32,430 nt of DNA from Mycobacterium sp. GTDB taxonomy: Bacteria; Actinomycetota; Actinomycetes; Mycobacteriales; Mycobacteriaceae. Below are positions 19,975 through 28,238 of the stretch, piece after piece; the first letter of the stretch is position 1; every line of letters begins with the position of its first letter. The notes beneath the pieces are model-generated. The model had not been told where the DNA came from, ran no database searches, and saw only the letters and a list, made by a program, of their open reading frames with translations. Both the position numbers and the translations under genes were made by a program. The stretch is taken from positions 1 to 32,430 of the forward strand of contig JAOPVX010000132.1 of the NCBI GenBank assembly GCA_025965975.1, read 5' to 3'.

Positions 19975-21768
19975 ATGGGATTCATCAAACCGGACTTCCC
20001 CGACGTCGATCCGGCAACATTCATGTGCAAGCCGCTCATGGAGCGCATGCGTATTCTCGCCACCGACTGGGTCGACCACGGGTTCGGATCGCCGCGGCTG
20101 GTGCACACCATCTACATCGCGAAACTCGTGTTCTTATACGCCCTTGGCGGCATTGTGGTCGCCACGCTGACGTCGCGCCTTCCCGCGTTCTGGCATGTGT
20201 CCGAATGGTGGAACCAGCCCATCGTCTATGAGAAGGCCGTGCTGTGGACCGTGCTGCTCGAGACGATCGGTGTCGCCGGATCGTGGGGTCCGCTGGCAGG
20301 CAAGATCAAGCCCATGACCGGCGGGATCCTGTTCTGGGCCAGGCCGGGCACCATCAGGTTGCGGCCGTGGAAATGGGTGCCTTTCACCAGCGGTGACCGG
20401 CGGACGTGGTTTGACGTTGGCCTCTATGCCGCGCTGATGATCAGCGTCGCCGTCCCGCTGTTTGCGCCCGGTGTGCACAGCGATTCACTGTCCGCGGCCG
20501 TGCCGCCAAACACCTCGGGGCTGGTCAATCCGGGCCTGCTGATCGCGCCGATCGCCCTGCTGGTCGTGATGGGATTGCGGGACAAGATCGTCTTTCTCGC
20601 CGCGCGCGGCGAGCAGTACCTGCCAGCGCTGGTCATTTTCAGCGTGTTCCCGTTCGTGGACATGATCATCGCGCTCAAGCTGTTGATCGTGGTGGTGTGG
20701 GTCGGCGCGGGGGTGTCGAAGTTGGGACTGCACTTCACCAACGTCATCCCGCCGATGGTCAGCAACAGCCCGCTGATTCCGTTCAAGTGGCTGAAGCGGG
20801 CGCACTATCGCAGCTTTCCCGAGGATCTGCGGCCCTCGCACCTCGCGGGCTTCATGGCACACGGCCCTGGCAGTGTCGTGGAGATCATTGCCCCGCTGAC
20901 CCTGTTGTTCTCGACCAACAAATGGGTCACCGTCGCGGCGGTCGTGATCATGGTCGGATTCCACCTGTTCATCATCTCGACGTTCCCGCTTGCGGTGCCG
21001 CTGGAATGGAATGTGTTGTTCGCCTACGCAACGATCTTCCTGTTCCTCGGCTACCCGGGTGCCAACGGGTACGCGATCACCGACATGTCCTCGCCGTGGC
21101 TGACGGTGGCGGTGGTTGCGGTGCTTCTGTTCTACCCGATTCTGGGCAATTTCCGGCCCGACAAGGTGTCCTTCCTGCCGTCCATGCGCCAGTACGCCGG
21201 CAACTGGGCATCAGCGGTGTGGGCATTCGCGCCGGGTGCCGAGGCGAAACTGAACAGCGTCACCAGGGCGGCGAAGAACCAGGTCGACCAGTTCGTCGAC
21301 TTCGGCTACGAGCCGCAGTGGGCCGACGTCACCATGCAACGTGTGATTTCCTGGCGCACCATGCACAGCCAGGGCCGCGGACTGTTCTCGGTTCTGCTGA
21401 AAACGCTGCCGGACATCGACACCCGCGCGGTTCGGGAGGGCGAGTTCGTCTGCAACTCGTTGATCGGCTTCAACTTCGGTGACGGCCACCTGCACGACGC
21501 GGACATGGTCGCGGCGGTTCAACGTGAGGCGGCGTTCGAGCCCGGCGAGTTGGTGATCGTCTGGGTGGAATCGCAGGCGTGGGGCAGTCATGTCCAGCAC
21601 TACAAGGTCATCGACGCCGCGCTCGGCGTGATCGAGCGTGGCACCTGGAAGGTCACCGACGCCGTCGACGAGCAGCCCTGGCTGCCAAATGGCCCGATCC
21701 CGACCGAGGTCACGTGGTCGCTTTCCGGCAACAAGCCCGCGGATCACGATCACGGGGCGCTGGCGTGA
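19975..21768 (+). CDS. DUF3556 multi-pass membrane protein
   Basis: 597 residues. The N-terminal motif Gly-Phe-Ile-Lys-Pro-Asp-Phe-Pro-Asp-Val-Asp leads into about ten hydrophobic segments over residues 45-410. Between them are conserved-looking blocks such as Lys-Pro-Met-Thr-Gly-Gly with Trp-Ala-Arg-Pro-Gly-Thr-Ile-Arg-Leu-Arg-Pro-Trp, and Phe-Met-Ala-His-Gly-Pro-Gly. The last 180 residues are soluble, with Tyr-Ala-Gly-Asn-Trp, Phe-Asn-Phe-Gly-Asp-Gly-His-Leu-His-Asp and Trp-Val-Glu-Ser-Gln-Ala-Trp. I recognise this as DUF3556, for which no reaction is known to me. The buried charged residues and His-rich C-terminal loop suggest a membrane enzyme rather than a transporter. AAAGGAG precedes the ATG. 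Confidence 0.85.
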   Translation: MGFIKPDFPDVDPATFMCKPLMERMRILATDWVDHGFGSPRLVHTIYIAKLVFLYALGGIVVATLTSRLPAFWHVSEWWNQPIVYEKAVLWTVLLETIGVAGSWGPLAGKIKPMTGGILFWARPGTIRLRPWKWVPFTSGDRRTWFDVGLYAALMISVAVPLFAPGVHSDSLSAAVPPNTSGLVNPGLLIAPIALLVVMGLRDKIVFLAARGEQYLPALVIFSVFPFVDMIIALKLLIVVVWVGAGVSKLGLHFTNVIPPMVSNSPLIPFKWLKRAHYRSFPEDLRPSHLAGFMAHGPGSVVEIIAPLTLLFSTNKWVTVAAVVIMVGFHLFIISTFPLAVPLEWNVLFAYATIFLFLGYPGANGYAITDMSSPWLTVAVVAVLLFYPILGNFRPDKVSFLPSMRQYAGNWASAVWAFAPGAEAKLNSVTRAAKNQVDQFVDFGYEPQWADVTMQRVISWRTMHSQGRGLFSVLLKTLPDIDTRAVREGEFVCNSLIGFNFGDGHLHDADMVAAVQREAAFEPGELVIVWVESQAWGSHVQHYKVIDAALGVIERGTWKVTDAVDEQPWLPNGPIPTEVTWSLSGNKPADHDHGALA

Positions 21769-21790
21769 CGACCCGAAGCCGAGCGCGAGT

Positions 21791-21828
21791 GAGGATCGCA
21801 GCGAGGAACGAGCGAGGACCGCAGCGAG
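21791..21828 (+). repeat. Purine-rich direct repeat before the flavoprotein gene
   Basis: GAGGATCGCAGCGAG (21791-21805) and GAGGACCGCAGCGAG (21814-21828) differ at one base and lie in a GCGAG-rich tract of about 60 nt leading to the GGAGGCGAGG before the ATG at 21842. This kind of tract occurs between co-oriented genes in actinobacterial operons and may support ribosome loading. Confidence 0.5.
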
Positions 21829-21841
21829 TGGGAGGCGAGGC

Positions 21842-23254
21842 ATGAGCACCGCGATAGTCGTGGGGGCCGGGCCGAACGGCCTTGCCGCCGCGGTCGCCCT
21901 GGCCAGGGCCGGCCTGCAGGTCACCGTCGCTGAAGCCGCGGACGAGATCGGAGGCGGCACACGCACCAGCGAGGCGATCATTCCCGGCCTGCTCCACGAC
22001 CACTGCTCCGCGATCCACCCGATGGCGGTCGGCTCGCAGTTCCTGAGCGGCCTCGGACTGGACCGCTACGGTCTGTCGTGGCGCCTGCCCGAGATCGACT
22101 GCGTCCACCCGCTCGACGGGGGTAGCGCCGGCGTGTTGTACCGCTCGGTTCAGGCCACCGCAGGCGCACTGGGCGCCGACGGTGCCCGGTGGCGGCTGCT
22201 GTTCGGCAAGACGTCGGACAGTTTCGATGCGCTGTCCTGCGACATCATGGGTCCGTTGCTGAGGTTGCCGCATCATCCGTTGGTGCTGGCCCGGTTTGGT
22301 GCGCCGACCGTGCTGCCTGCATCCGCCCTCGCCAGGTGGTTTCGCAGCGCGGCTGCTCGGGCGTTGTTCGGAGGTGTTGCGGCGCACGCCTTTCGGCCGC
22401 TGCACTACCCGATGACATCGGCGATCGGCTTAGGCATTCTCACCGCGGGACACCGCTACGGATGGCCGGTGGCGGCGGGCGGGTCACAGTCGATCACCAA
22501 CGCGCTCGCGGCGCTGCTGTCTGACCTCGGCGGCAAGATCGAAACGGGCACGCGGATCGAGACGGCCTCGCAGTTGCCGCCCGCCGATGTGACGATGTTC
22601 GATCTGGCGCCCGAGGCCGTCGCAGGCATTCTCGGTGACCGGCTGCCGCGCCGAATCGCCCGCGCCTATCGACGGTTCAGGCAGGGGCCCGGTGCATTCA
22701 AGGTCGACTTCGCGGTGCAACGCGGCGTGCCGTGGACCAACCCGTCGGCGCACCGGGCGGGCACCGTTCACGTCGTGGGCAGCTACGCCGAGTTGGCCGC
22801 CACCGAGCGCGATATCCACGCCGGGCGCATGCCGGCGCGCCCGTTCGTCTTGGTCGGCCAGCAGTACCTGGCCGACCCGCAGCGGTCCGTCGGAAACATC
22901 CACCCGCTCTGGACGTACGCGCATGTGCCGAACGGATTCTCGGGTGACGCCACGGAGGCGATCATCGCCCAGATCGAGCGGTTCGCACCGGGCTTCCGGG
23001 ACCGGATCGTGGGGATGACCGTCCGCACCACCACCCAAATGCCGGCCTACAACCCGAATTACGTCGGCGGGGACATTATGACCGGATCCAAGGACATCCT
23101 CCAGTTGACATTCGGACCTCGGATCACGCTGTCGCCCTACAAGATCGGCATCCCTGGCATGTACATCTGCTCGGCGGCCACCCCGCCGGGACCGGGCGCG
23201 CACGGCATGTGCGGCGCCAACGCCGCCGACGTCGCACTGTCCGAACTCACCTAG
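21842..23254 (+). CDS. FAD-dependent oxidoreductase, phytoene-desaturase/PYROXD2-like
   Basis: 470 residues. The dinucleotide-binding site is Val-Val-Gly-Ala-Gly-Pro-Asn-Gly-Leu-Ala-Ala-Ala at about 6-17, followed by Glu-Ala-Ala-Asp-Glu-Ile-Gly-Gly-Gly-Thr-Arg-Thr, the pattern of the CrtI/amine-oxidase group. The C-terminal FAD-binding block is Pro-Gly-Met-Tyr-Ile-Cys-Ser-Ala-Ala-Thr-Pro-Pro-Gly-Pro-Gly-Ala-His-Gly-Met-Cys-Gly, with Gly-Ala-His-Gly matching the family. No other carotenoid gene is near, so a different hydrophobic substrate is likely. It has a GGAGGCGAGG site and follows DUF3556 by 73 nt. Confidence 0.85.
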   Translation: MSTAIVVGAGPNGLAAAVALARAGLQVTVAEAADEIGGGTRTSEAIIPGLLHDHCSAIHPMAVGSQFLSGLGLDRYGLSWRLPEIDCVHPLDGGSAGVLYRSVQATAGALGADGARWRLLFGKTSDSFDALSCDIMGPLLRLPHHPLVLARFGAPTVLPASALARWFRSAAARALFGGVAAHAFRPLHYPMTSAIGLGILTAGHRYGWPVAAGGSQSITNALAALLSDLGGKIETGTRIETASQLPPADVTMFDLAPEAVAGILGDRLPRRIARAYRRFRQGPGAFKVDFAVQRGVPWTNPSAHRAGTVHVVGSYAELAATERDIHAGRMPARPFVLVGQQYLADPQRSVGNIHPLWTYAHVPNGFSGDATEAIIAQIERFAPGFRDRIVGMTVRTTTQMPAYNPNYVGGDIMTGSKDILQLTFGPRITLSPYKIGIPGMYICSAATPPGPGAHGMCGANAADVALSELT

Positions 23255-23282
23255 CACACCCAGTAAGAACGGAGCATCGATC

Positions 23283-24122
23283 ATGACAAGCGTATTGGAA
23301 TCCGAACCGCGCCCGTCGAACCCGCCGTCCACGGACAAGCTGGCCGGACGAGGGGCCTTTGTCACGGGCGGAACCCGTGGCATCGGTGCGGCGATCACCC
23401 GCAGCCTCGCCAATCAGGGCGCCACGGTAGCGGTGGGCTACAACCGCGACAGGGACAGCGCCGACCGATTCGTCGCCGACCTGTTGACGAAGACGCGGCC
23501 CAACGGCGCATCGGCCTCGACACATCGGGGCAACGTCGGCTCGGCGGGCGACTGCCGCCGCACGATCGCAGAGGTGATCGATGACGGGCGCCTCGACATC
23601 CTGATCAACAACGCGGGCATCACCATCGACAAGACCGTCGCGGCGATGACGGACGACGACTGGCACACCGTGCTCGCCGTGAACCTCTCGGGCGCGTTCT
23701 TCCTCTGCCGGGCAGCGCTGGCCCACATGGTCGAGCGAGGCAGTGGGCGCATCGTCAACGTGTCGTCGGTCGTCGGAGAAACGGGCAACATCGGCCAGGC
23801 GAACTATGCCGCGTCGAAGTCCGGATTGTTCGGGCTGACCAAGACGCTTGCCAGGGAAGCGGCCTACCAGCTGGCGAAGTCGCCGAAGAGCACCGACGAC
23901 GGAATCGGAATCACCGTCAATACCGTCACACCCGGGCTGATCACCACCGAGATGACCGCGGACATCCCCGAGAAAGTGATGGCGAAGCTGACCAGCCGGA
24001 TCCCTGTCGGTCGCGCGGGCAGGCCGGAGGAAGTCGCCCGCGTGGTGCACTTCCTTGCCGCCGACGCATCCTCGTACATCACCGGCCAGGTCGAAAGCGT
24101 CAACGGCGGCATGGACATGTGA
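23283..24122 (+). CDS. Short-chain dehydrogenase/reductase, FabG/PhaB-like
   Basis: 279 residues, classical SDR. Cofactor motif Thr-Gly-Gly-Thr-Arg-Gly-Ile-Gly (28-35), Asn-Asn-Ala-Gly (109-112), catalytic Asn134, Ser at 161/162, Tyr175 and Lys179 are all present. Arg and Asn residues after the second strand (Tyr-Asn-Arg-Asp) suggest NADPH preference. It most resembles 3-oxoacyl or acetoacetyl-CoA reductases. An unusual insert (about 196-207, Gln-Leu-Ala-Lys-Ser-Pro-Lys-Ser-Thr-Asp-Asp-Gly) follows the active-site helix. A GGAG site lies 28 nt after the flavoprotein stop. Last gene of the operon. Confidence 0.9.
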   Translation: MTSVLESEPRPSNPPSTDKLAGRGAFVTGGTRGIGAAITRSLANQGATVAVGYNRDRDSADRFVADLLTKTRPNGASASTHRGNVGSAGDCRRTIAEVIDDGRLDILINNAGITIDKTVAAMTDDDWHTVLAVNLSGAFFLCRAALAHMVERGSGRIVNVSSVVGETGNIGQANYAASKSGLFGLTKTLAREAAYQLAKSPKSTDDGIGITVNTVTPGLITTEMTADIPEKVMAKLTSRIPVGRAGRPEEVARVVHFLAADASSYITGQVESVNGGMDM

Positions 24123-24160
24123 GCCGGGAAAGGATTCGCGTCCTCGGCAGGGCCCTGCGG

Positions 24161-24173
24161 CGTTATCGTAACG
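24161..24173. promoter_or_regulatory. CGTTA-TCG-TAACG palindrome before the PknK-like gene
   Basis: Perfect 5-bp arms around TCG, containing a TATCGT box (24164-24169) that fits TANNNT. It shares GTTATCG with the two repeats upstream of the fadD operon. The start codon at 24194 is 25 nt downstream of the box, with GAGG between them. Confidence 0.45.
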
Positions 24174-24193
24174 ATCGAGGATGGTGACCGTCG

Positions 24194-27100
24194 ATGGCCG
24201 ACGTCGATTCGCATGCGACACAGGGGGGTCTGGCTCCTGACATCCCCGCGGAACTGCGCAACGCGGGATTCGACGATGTCACCGAGATCGGCCACGGTGG
24301 CTTCGGCGTCGTCTATCGGTGCGTCCAGCCGGTGCTGGACCGAACGGCAGCGGTCAAGGTCCTGACGTCCGACCTCGATCCGGACAATCTCGACCGCTTC
24401 ATGCGCGAGCAACGCGCGATGGGCCGCCTGTCCGGTCACCCGCACATCGTGCAGATTCTTGAAGTCGGTACGACCGCGAGCGGCAGGCCGTTCATCGTGA
24501 TGCCGTACCACGCCAAGGATTCGCTTGAAGCTCTGATCCGCGGGCACGGACCGCTGGATTGGCGCGAGACGCTGAGCATCGGCGTCAAGCTTTCCGGCGC
24601 ACTTCACGCCGCGCACAGCGTCGGCACGTTGCATCGCGACGTCAAGCCCGCGAACATCCTGCTGACCGATTACGGCGAACCACAGTTGACCGATTTCGGC
24701 ATCGCCAGGATCGCCGGCGGCTTCGAAACGGCGACGGGAGTGATCACCGGTTCGCCGGCGTTCACCGCACCCGAAGTACTCGAGGGTGCCACACCGGCGG
24801 TAGCGTCCGACATCTATTCCCTTGGCGCGACGTTGTTTTGCGCCCTGACCGGCCACGCCGCATACGAGCGCCGCAGCGGAGAGCAGGTGGTCGCCCAGTT
24901 CCTGCGAATCACGTCGGAGCCGGTGCCGCAGCTGCGGAACAAAGGGCTGCCCGATGACGTGGCCGCAGCGATCGAGGTGGCGATGGCACGCGATCCCTCG
25001 GATCGTCCGGCCACCGTTGCGGAATTCGGCGACCGGCTGCGCGAGATTCAACGCAGTGCGGGCACCGAGGTCGACCGGATGGCACGGCCCGTTGAGCTGG
25101 GCGTAGAGCGTCGAGAGCCACCCGAGGCGACGATGCGGCGCCACCTGACCCCAACGCCGACGCCACCGACACCCGCGACGAAGTATCGTCCCCCGACTGC
25201 CATCAGATCGATGCTCGCCCGCGACCGGTTGATCAACGCTTTACGGGCGGGCGGCCGGCGACGCCTTGTCCTCATCCACGCGCCATCGGGTTTTGGCAAG
25301 AGCACGCTGGCGGCGCAGTGGCGCGACGAACTCTGTCGCGACGGTGTCGCGGTTGGCTGGCTGACCGTCGACGACGACGACAACAACGTGGTGTGGTTCC
25401 TTGCTCATTTGCTCGAATCGATCCGGCGGGTGCGCCCAGCCCTCGCCGCCTCGTTGTGCCAGGTGCTCGAGGAGCACGGGGACGACGCCAGCCGTTACGT
25501 GTTGACATCGCTGATCGACGAGATACACGAGAAGAACGACCGCGTCGCCTTGGTGATCGACGACTGGCAACGGGTGTCGGACGCACAGACCACGGCCGCC
25601 CTCGGCTTCCTGATCGAGCACGGATGCCATCACCTGCAAGTCATCGTTACCAGCTGGTCACGTGCCGGTCTACCGTTGAGCAAATTACGGATTCACGACG
25701 AACTCGTCGAGATCGACGGCAGCTCTTTGCGTTTCGACGCCGAGGAAGCACGATCACTGCTGAACGACATCGGCGGGTTGCAATTGTCGGGCAGCGATGT
25801 GGACGCGCTGACCACGTCGACCGACGGATGGGCTGCTGCCTTGCAGCTGGCGACGCTGTCGTTGCGCGGCGGCGCCGACGCCGACCATCTTGTCTGGAAG
25901 ATGTCGGGTGCCAACGACGTGATCGGTGATTTCCTTGCCGAGAATGTCTTCGATAACACCGAACCGGCGCTCGCCGAGTTTCTGCTGGCCAGCTCGATAA
26001 CGGAGCGGATCAGCGGCGGCCTGGCGTCCGCGCTGGCGCAGACCACCCACGGGCAGGCGATGCTCGAGAAAGTCGAGCGGCGGGGATTGTTCCTGCGGCG
26101 GGTCGACGGCGATTCCGAGTGGTTCTCCTACCACCAGATGTTCGCGGAGTTCCTTCGTCGTCGACTCGAACGCGACCACCCCGACCGGGTCGCACACCTG
26201 CACGACTGCGCATCGGCGTGGTATGCCGAACACGGCTACCTCAGCGAGGCCGTCGACCACGCGCTCGCCTCCGGCGATCCTGTCCGGGCTGTTGACCTCG
26301 TCGAGCAGGACGAGACCAGACTGCTCGAACAGTCGAAGATGACCACGTTGCTCGGCATCATCGACAAATTGCCGCCGCAACTTGTCACGTCCCGCCCTCG
26401 GGTGCAGTTGAACCTCGGCTGGGCACACATTCTGCTGCAGCACACCGCGGCCACCAACGCGGCATTGAATCGGTTCGAGGCGGCGGTGGGTCGTGCCGAA
26501 CTGTCCGACACGGCGCGGGCCGACATGTGCGCCGAGGCGAACGTCGTACGAGCGGTCGCCGAGTCCTTCGCTGACCGCACTGCAGACATCGACGGTCTTG
26601 TCGCAGCGGCGATGTCGAGACCGGACACCTTGCACCCGCGGGTGGCCGGGGTCGCGGGAAACATCGCGGCGTTCGCGGCGATCTACCGCTTCGAGTTCGA
26701 CACCGCGCATCGGTTGCTCGAGTGGGCGGCGCCATACCACGAGATGATGGGACCGTTCGCGAGCGTCTACGCGGCCTGCTACGACGGCATCGCCGCCAGG
26801 TACCAGCTCGACATCGCGCGTGCCGAGGCAAGCTTGCGCAGGGCGTTCGAGATCGGCTCCGGCGTGGGCCCTCACTCGCATGCTGCGCGCCTCGCCGGTG
26901 CGCTTCTCGGCCAACTGCTTTACGAGACAGGCGATTTGGCCACGGCCATGCGCCTGTTGGACGAGAGCTATCAGCTCGGCCCCGAGGGTGGCGGAGTGGA
27001 CTACCTTGCCGCGCGGTACGTGATCGGCGCGCGACTTCGGGCAATCCACGGTGATCGGGACTCGGCTGTGCAGCGCCTGTCCGCGGGCATGGGCGTCGCC

Positions 27101-27514
27101 GAGCAGCTCGGCTTGGCGCGGCTGGCGGCCGCGGTGAACAACGAACGGATACGTCTGGGTATCGAGATCGCGCCGGCGGTTGCCGACCGATTGCGAGCGG
27201 AGCGGACCATCCCCTGCGACGACGGAACCGCCAGGATGGCCGCCGAACTCGATGAGGACTCCGGGATCCGGTTGTTGTGCGCCGGCGATTCTGACGATGA
27301 TCACCAGCGGGCATGCCTGCGGGCGCGCGACCTCCTCGCCGGAACAGATGGTGAGCATAGGCCGTTGGCGGCTCTCAGCGCGCGACTGCTGCTCGCGGAG
27401 ACACTCACGGCAACCGGCGGCCGACTGGACGCCGCGGACGTAGCATCGCGTGCCGCCGCGGAGTGCGCAGCCGTTGGACTATCCCGTCTGCCGGTCGATT
27501 GCGGGCTCGGGTGA
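24194..27514 (+). CDS. pknK: PknK-like serine/threonine kinase fused to a MalT/LuxR-type ATPase-TPR module
   Basis: 1106 residues, close to M. tuberculosis PknK (about 1110). Residues about 28-287 are a complete kinase: Gly-His-Gly-Gly-Phe-Gly, Lys55, His-Arg-Asp (catalytic Asp149) with Lys151, Asp-Phe-Gly (167-169), activation-loop threonines at 179 and 181, and Ala-Pro-Glu. After a Pro/Thr-rich linker comes a P-loop (Ala-Pro-Ser-Gly-Phe-Gly-Lys-Ser-Thr, 363-371) and a STAND-type ATPase with Val-Ile-Asp-Asp-Trp. Helical TPR-like repeats then run to the end. No LuxR helix-turn-helix is visible at the C-terminus, so it probably acts by phosphorylation rather than by binding DNA. In M. tuberculosis PknK phosphorylates the regulator VirS of the mymA operon. 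Here the nearest regulator is the PucR-type protein. Confidence 0.88.
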   Translation: MADVDSHATQGGLAPDIPAELRNAGFDDVTEIGHGGFGVVYRCVQPVLDRTAAVKVLTSDLDPDNLDRFMREQRAMGRLSGHPHIVQILEVGTTASGRPFIVMPYHAKDSLEALIRGHGPLDWRETLSIGVKLSGALHAAHSVGTLHRDVKPANILLTDYGEPQLTDFGIARIAGGFETATGVITGSPAFTAPEVLEGATPAVASDIYSLGATLFCALTGHAAYERRSGEQVVAQFLRITSEPVPQLRNKGLPDDVAAAIEVAMARDPSDRPATVAEFGDRLREIQRSAGTEVDRMARPVELGVERREPPEATMRRHLTPTPTPPTPATKYRPPTAIRSMLARDRLINALRAGGRRRLVLIHAPSGFGKSTLAAQWRDELCRDGVAVGWLTVDDDDNNVVWFLAHLLESIRRVRPALAASLCQVLEEHGDDASRYVLTSLIDEIHEKNDRVALVIDDWQRVSDAQTTAALGFLIEHGCHHLQVIVTSWSRAGLPLSKLRIHDELVEIDGSSLRFDAEEARSLLNDIGGLQLSGSDVDALTTSTDGWAAALQLATLSLRGGADADHLVWKMSGANDVIGDFLAENVFDNTEPALAEFLLASSITERISGGLASALAQTTHGQAMLEKVERRGLFLRRVDGDSEWFSYHQMFAEFLRRRLERDHPDRVAHLHDCASAWYAEHGYLSEAVDHALASGDPVRAVDLVEQDETRLLEQSKMTTLLGIIDKLPPQLVTSRPRVQLNLGWAHILLQHTAATNAALNRFEAAVGRAELSDTARADMCAEANVVRAVAESFADRTADIDGLVAAAMSRPDTLHPRVAGVAGNIAAFAAIYRFEFDTAHRLLEWAAPYHEMMGPFASVYAACYDGIAARYQLDIARAEASLRRAFEIGSGVGPHSHAARLAGALLGQLLYETGDLATAMRLLDESYQLGPEGGGVDYLAARYVIGARLRAIHGDRDSAVQRLSAGMGVAEQLGLARLAAAVNNERIRLGIEIAPAVADRLRAERTIPCDDGTARMAAELDEDSGIRLLCAGDSDDDHQRACLRARDLLAGTDGEHRPLAALSARLLLAETLTATGGRLDAADVASRAAAECAAVGLSRLPVDCGLG

Positions 27515-27537
27515 TCACCGTCGTTCCGCGGGCGTAA

Positions 27538-28233
27538 TTACGGGAGCTTGTTGACCAACTCTTCCTGGCTCACCCGCGGGCCGGTGAAGAACGGCGTCTC
27601 CTCACGGGTATGCCTGCGGGCGTCGGTGGCCCGCAGATCGCGCATCAGGTCGACGATGCGATGCAGCTCGGGCGCCTCGAACGCCAGGATCCACTCGTAG
27701 TCCCCCAGCGCGAAGGCTGGAACCGTGTTGGCCCGCACGTCCTTGTATTCGCGCGCGGCCATGCCGTGCTCGGCCAGCATCCGGCGGCGCTCGTCATCGG
27801 GCAGCAGATACCACTCGTAGGACCGGACGAACGGATACACGCAGACGTAGTTGCCTGGCTCCTCGCCCGCCAGGAACGCAGGGATGTGACTCTTGTTGAA
27901 CTCGGCAGGACGGTGCAGCGCGACGCTGCTCCACACCGGCGTCGCCGCCCGCCCGAGGGTGGTCGTCCTGCGGAAATCCGAATATGTCGTCTGCAGCGCC
28001 TCCACCGTCTCGGCGTGGGTCCAGATCATGAAGTCGGCGTCGGCCCGAAGGCCGGCGACGTCATAGAGGCCGCGGACTACCACGCCGCGCTCCTCCTGTT
28101 GCTTGAGGAACGTCGCGGTTTCGTCGACGACCGCTGCGCGGTCCTCACCCAGCGCGCCCGGCCGCACTGCGAAGACCGAAAACATCAGGTATCGCACGGT
28201 CGCGTTGAGGGTGTCGTAATCGAGCTTGGCCAT
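27538..28233 (-). CDS. hemQ: Coproheme decarboxylase HemQ/ChdC
   Basis: 231 residues of the chlorite-dismutase-like family. It decarboxylates two propionates of Fe-coproporphyrin III to give haem b, using peroxide. The conserved Tyr133 (in [10 protein letters not shown]), expected to carry the radical, and the proximal haem ligand His156 (in Leu-Ala-Glu-His-Gly-Met) are present, followed by Asp-Tyr-Glu-Trp. The ATG at 28233 lies 5 nt after the hemY stop with AGAAG as ribosome site, so it is the last gene of the haem operon. It corresponds to Rv2676c. Confidence 0.93.
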   Translation of the reverse strand: MAKLDYDTLNATVRYLMFSVFAVRPGALGEDRAAVVDETATFLKQQEERGVVVRGLYDVAGLRADADFMIWTHAETVEALQTTYSDFRRTTTLGRAATPVWSSVALHRPAEFNKSHIPAFLAGEEPGNYVCVYPFVRSYEWYLLPDDERRRMLAEHGMAAREYKDVRANTVPAFALGDYEWILAFEAPELHRIVDLMRDLRATDARRHTREETPFFTGPRVSQEELVNKLP

Positions 28234-28238
28234 GTCTT

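Noticed and set aside
25754-27358. 534-residue minus-strand frame opposite pknK
   Set aside because: Shadow frame in high-GC DNA; the plus strand encodes a complete kinase-ATPase-TPR protein.
13848-27537. Mobile element or prophage origin of the accessory block
   Set aside because: I found no transposase, integrase, direct target repeats or tRNA junction at either end.
27533-27542. CGTAATTACG palindrome at the hemQ stop codon
   Set aside because: Only 10 bp, overlaps coding sequence, and lacks a GC stem for termination; too weak to call.
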